From NCBI GenBank assembly GCA_008921705.1, contig VFFE01006013.1, positions 217,754 through 281,753 of the forward strand: a stretch of 64,000 nucleotides of DNA, given 5' to 3'. Numbering within the stretch: the first letter of the stretch is position 1; every line of letters starts with the position of its first letter. The translations under genes were made by a program, and so were the position numbers. Source of the stretch: Burhinus oedicnemus (Eukaryota > Chordata > Aves > Charadriiformes > Burhinidae). Shown here piece by piece: positions 63,401-64,000 of the stretch. The notes under the pieces were generated by a model, which did no database searches, had not been told where the DNA came from, and worked only from the letters and a program-made list of their open reading frames with translations.

Positions 63401-64000
63401 TCAGCCCCACGAAGGGAAGGGTGCATTTGGGCAGGAATGGGCATCTGGGGGTTACAGGTACCAGTGGGGAATGTGTTTTATCACTGCTGGAAATACCCAC
63501 TGGGTAAAAAATGGCCCTTGCTTTTCATCCCTTCCCTGTCTAGCAGAGCAGAAGGTAGAAACAGCTGAGCTGGAACAAAATCCGAGTGGATCTGTTTTGA
63601 CGGGATGAAGTACTGTACCCATCAGCCTTATCCTGGCCTGTTACAGCCTCCAAGTGATGCCAATCTGTGAGCATCAGATTATAAATTATACCGTCACCTT
63701 TCCCATCTTCTCTTATTTGGGGCACCAAGGTGTTTTTTCAGTCTTTTGTGTAGCTTTTTGGGGGAGAAATCTGACTGCTGCATTTCCTTGTGCACAGGCA
63801 CATGACTTTGTTTTATACTGCGGAGCATGAAGAGAGGGTGGTTCTGACATCCAGGGAGGAAAATGCTGTTCTACCTGCACCACTGGTGCTTTAGACAGTG
63901 AAATGATGGGTCTTCTGCCAGTGCAGCTGGGAGCCTGTTTTGTTATCCAAGCTGGGTTTTCATTATGTTCCCTACCTGTGCTGTGCTCTCGGACTCACTG
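60402..64000. other. Intergenic; candidate conserved block; no gene recognised
   Basis: Repeat-free DNA apart from an 11-C run at 62283-62293. An AT-rich stretch lies at 61020-61100. The block at about 61440-61900 contains several TAAT cores, including TAATTGATTA at 61856-61865, and reads like unique, non-repetitive regulatory DNA. Small open frames on both strands near 63.2-63.7 kb overlap one another and show no domain. Confidence 0.45.
61856..61865. promoter_or_regulatory. P2-type homeodomain site (candidate)
   Basis: TAATTGATTA has two TAAT half-sites facing each other across two bases, embedded in TTTAATTGATTAAA. Such sites bind homeodomain dimers, but they also arise by chance in AT-rich DNA. 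Confidence 0.25.

Noticed and set aside
34324..64000. Exons of SIX6OS1, SIX6 or SIX1, expected by synteny beyond PPM1A
   Set aside because: I looked for their characteristic protein segments on both strands and recognised none. They probably lie beyond the right edge.
1..64000. tRNA, snRNA, rRNA genes or CRISPR-type arrays
   Set aside because: None seen. The only regular repeats are the LTR-internal array, the 32-bp tandem repeat and simple-sequence tracts.

Overview
The window looks like a stretch of a bird chromosome. The evidence is three features together: CR1 retrotransposon 3' ends with the ATTCTGTG-type tail, two solo LTRs of types I recognise as avian endogenous-retrovirus families, and one vertebrate gene with ordinary GT-AG introns. 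CR1 also occurs in turtles and crocodilians, so 'bird' is favoured rather than proven, and I cannot name the species.

The only gene I can establish is PPM1A (protein phosphatase 2C alpha) on the plus strand. Positions 1-11553 are the 3' part of its first intron; the promoter and non-coding first exon lie off the left edge. Coding exons lie at 11572-12405 (exon starts 11554), 14199-14316, 19347-19455, 22013-22070 and 24375-24404. Together they encode exactly 382 residues with every PP2C metal-binding position intact. Reading through the weak splice donor after 14316 gives a second 324-residue form, with its own 3' UTR and poly(A) signals near 17744 and 18974. The long-form 3' UTR probably runs from 24405 to about 32300, where AATAAA is followed by a GU-rich tract.

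From about 32.3 kb to the end I find no convincing gene. In the amniote synteny I know, SIX6OS1 and the SIX6/SIX1/SIX4 cluster lie beyond PPM1A, so this flank may hold regulatory DNA for those genes, but no exon of them is recognisable here. The region contains an 1140-bp ERVL-like solo LTR (33184-34323, target duplication AAGCC), a minus-strand CR1 pol fragment (about 41885-42395), a minus-strand CR1 3' end (about 50308-50490), and a plus-strand CR1 (about 58755-60401) interrupted by a 731-bp solo LTR (59356-60086, target duplication GGAGG). There is also a 32-bp tandem repeat at 40014-40106.

The left half is AT-rich. Parts of 40-48 kb and 54-59 kb are richer in GC and carry by-chance open frames on both strands. 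Several gene-free blocks (about 45.9-46.3, 49.2-49.4, 56.1, 57.4-57.7 and 61.4-61.9 kb) have homeodomain-type motifs or palindromes and are my best candidates for regulatory elements. They rest on motif reading only. I found no clear previously undescribed system.
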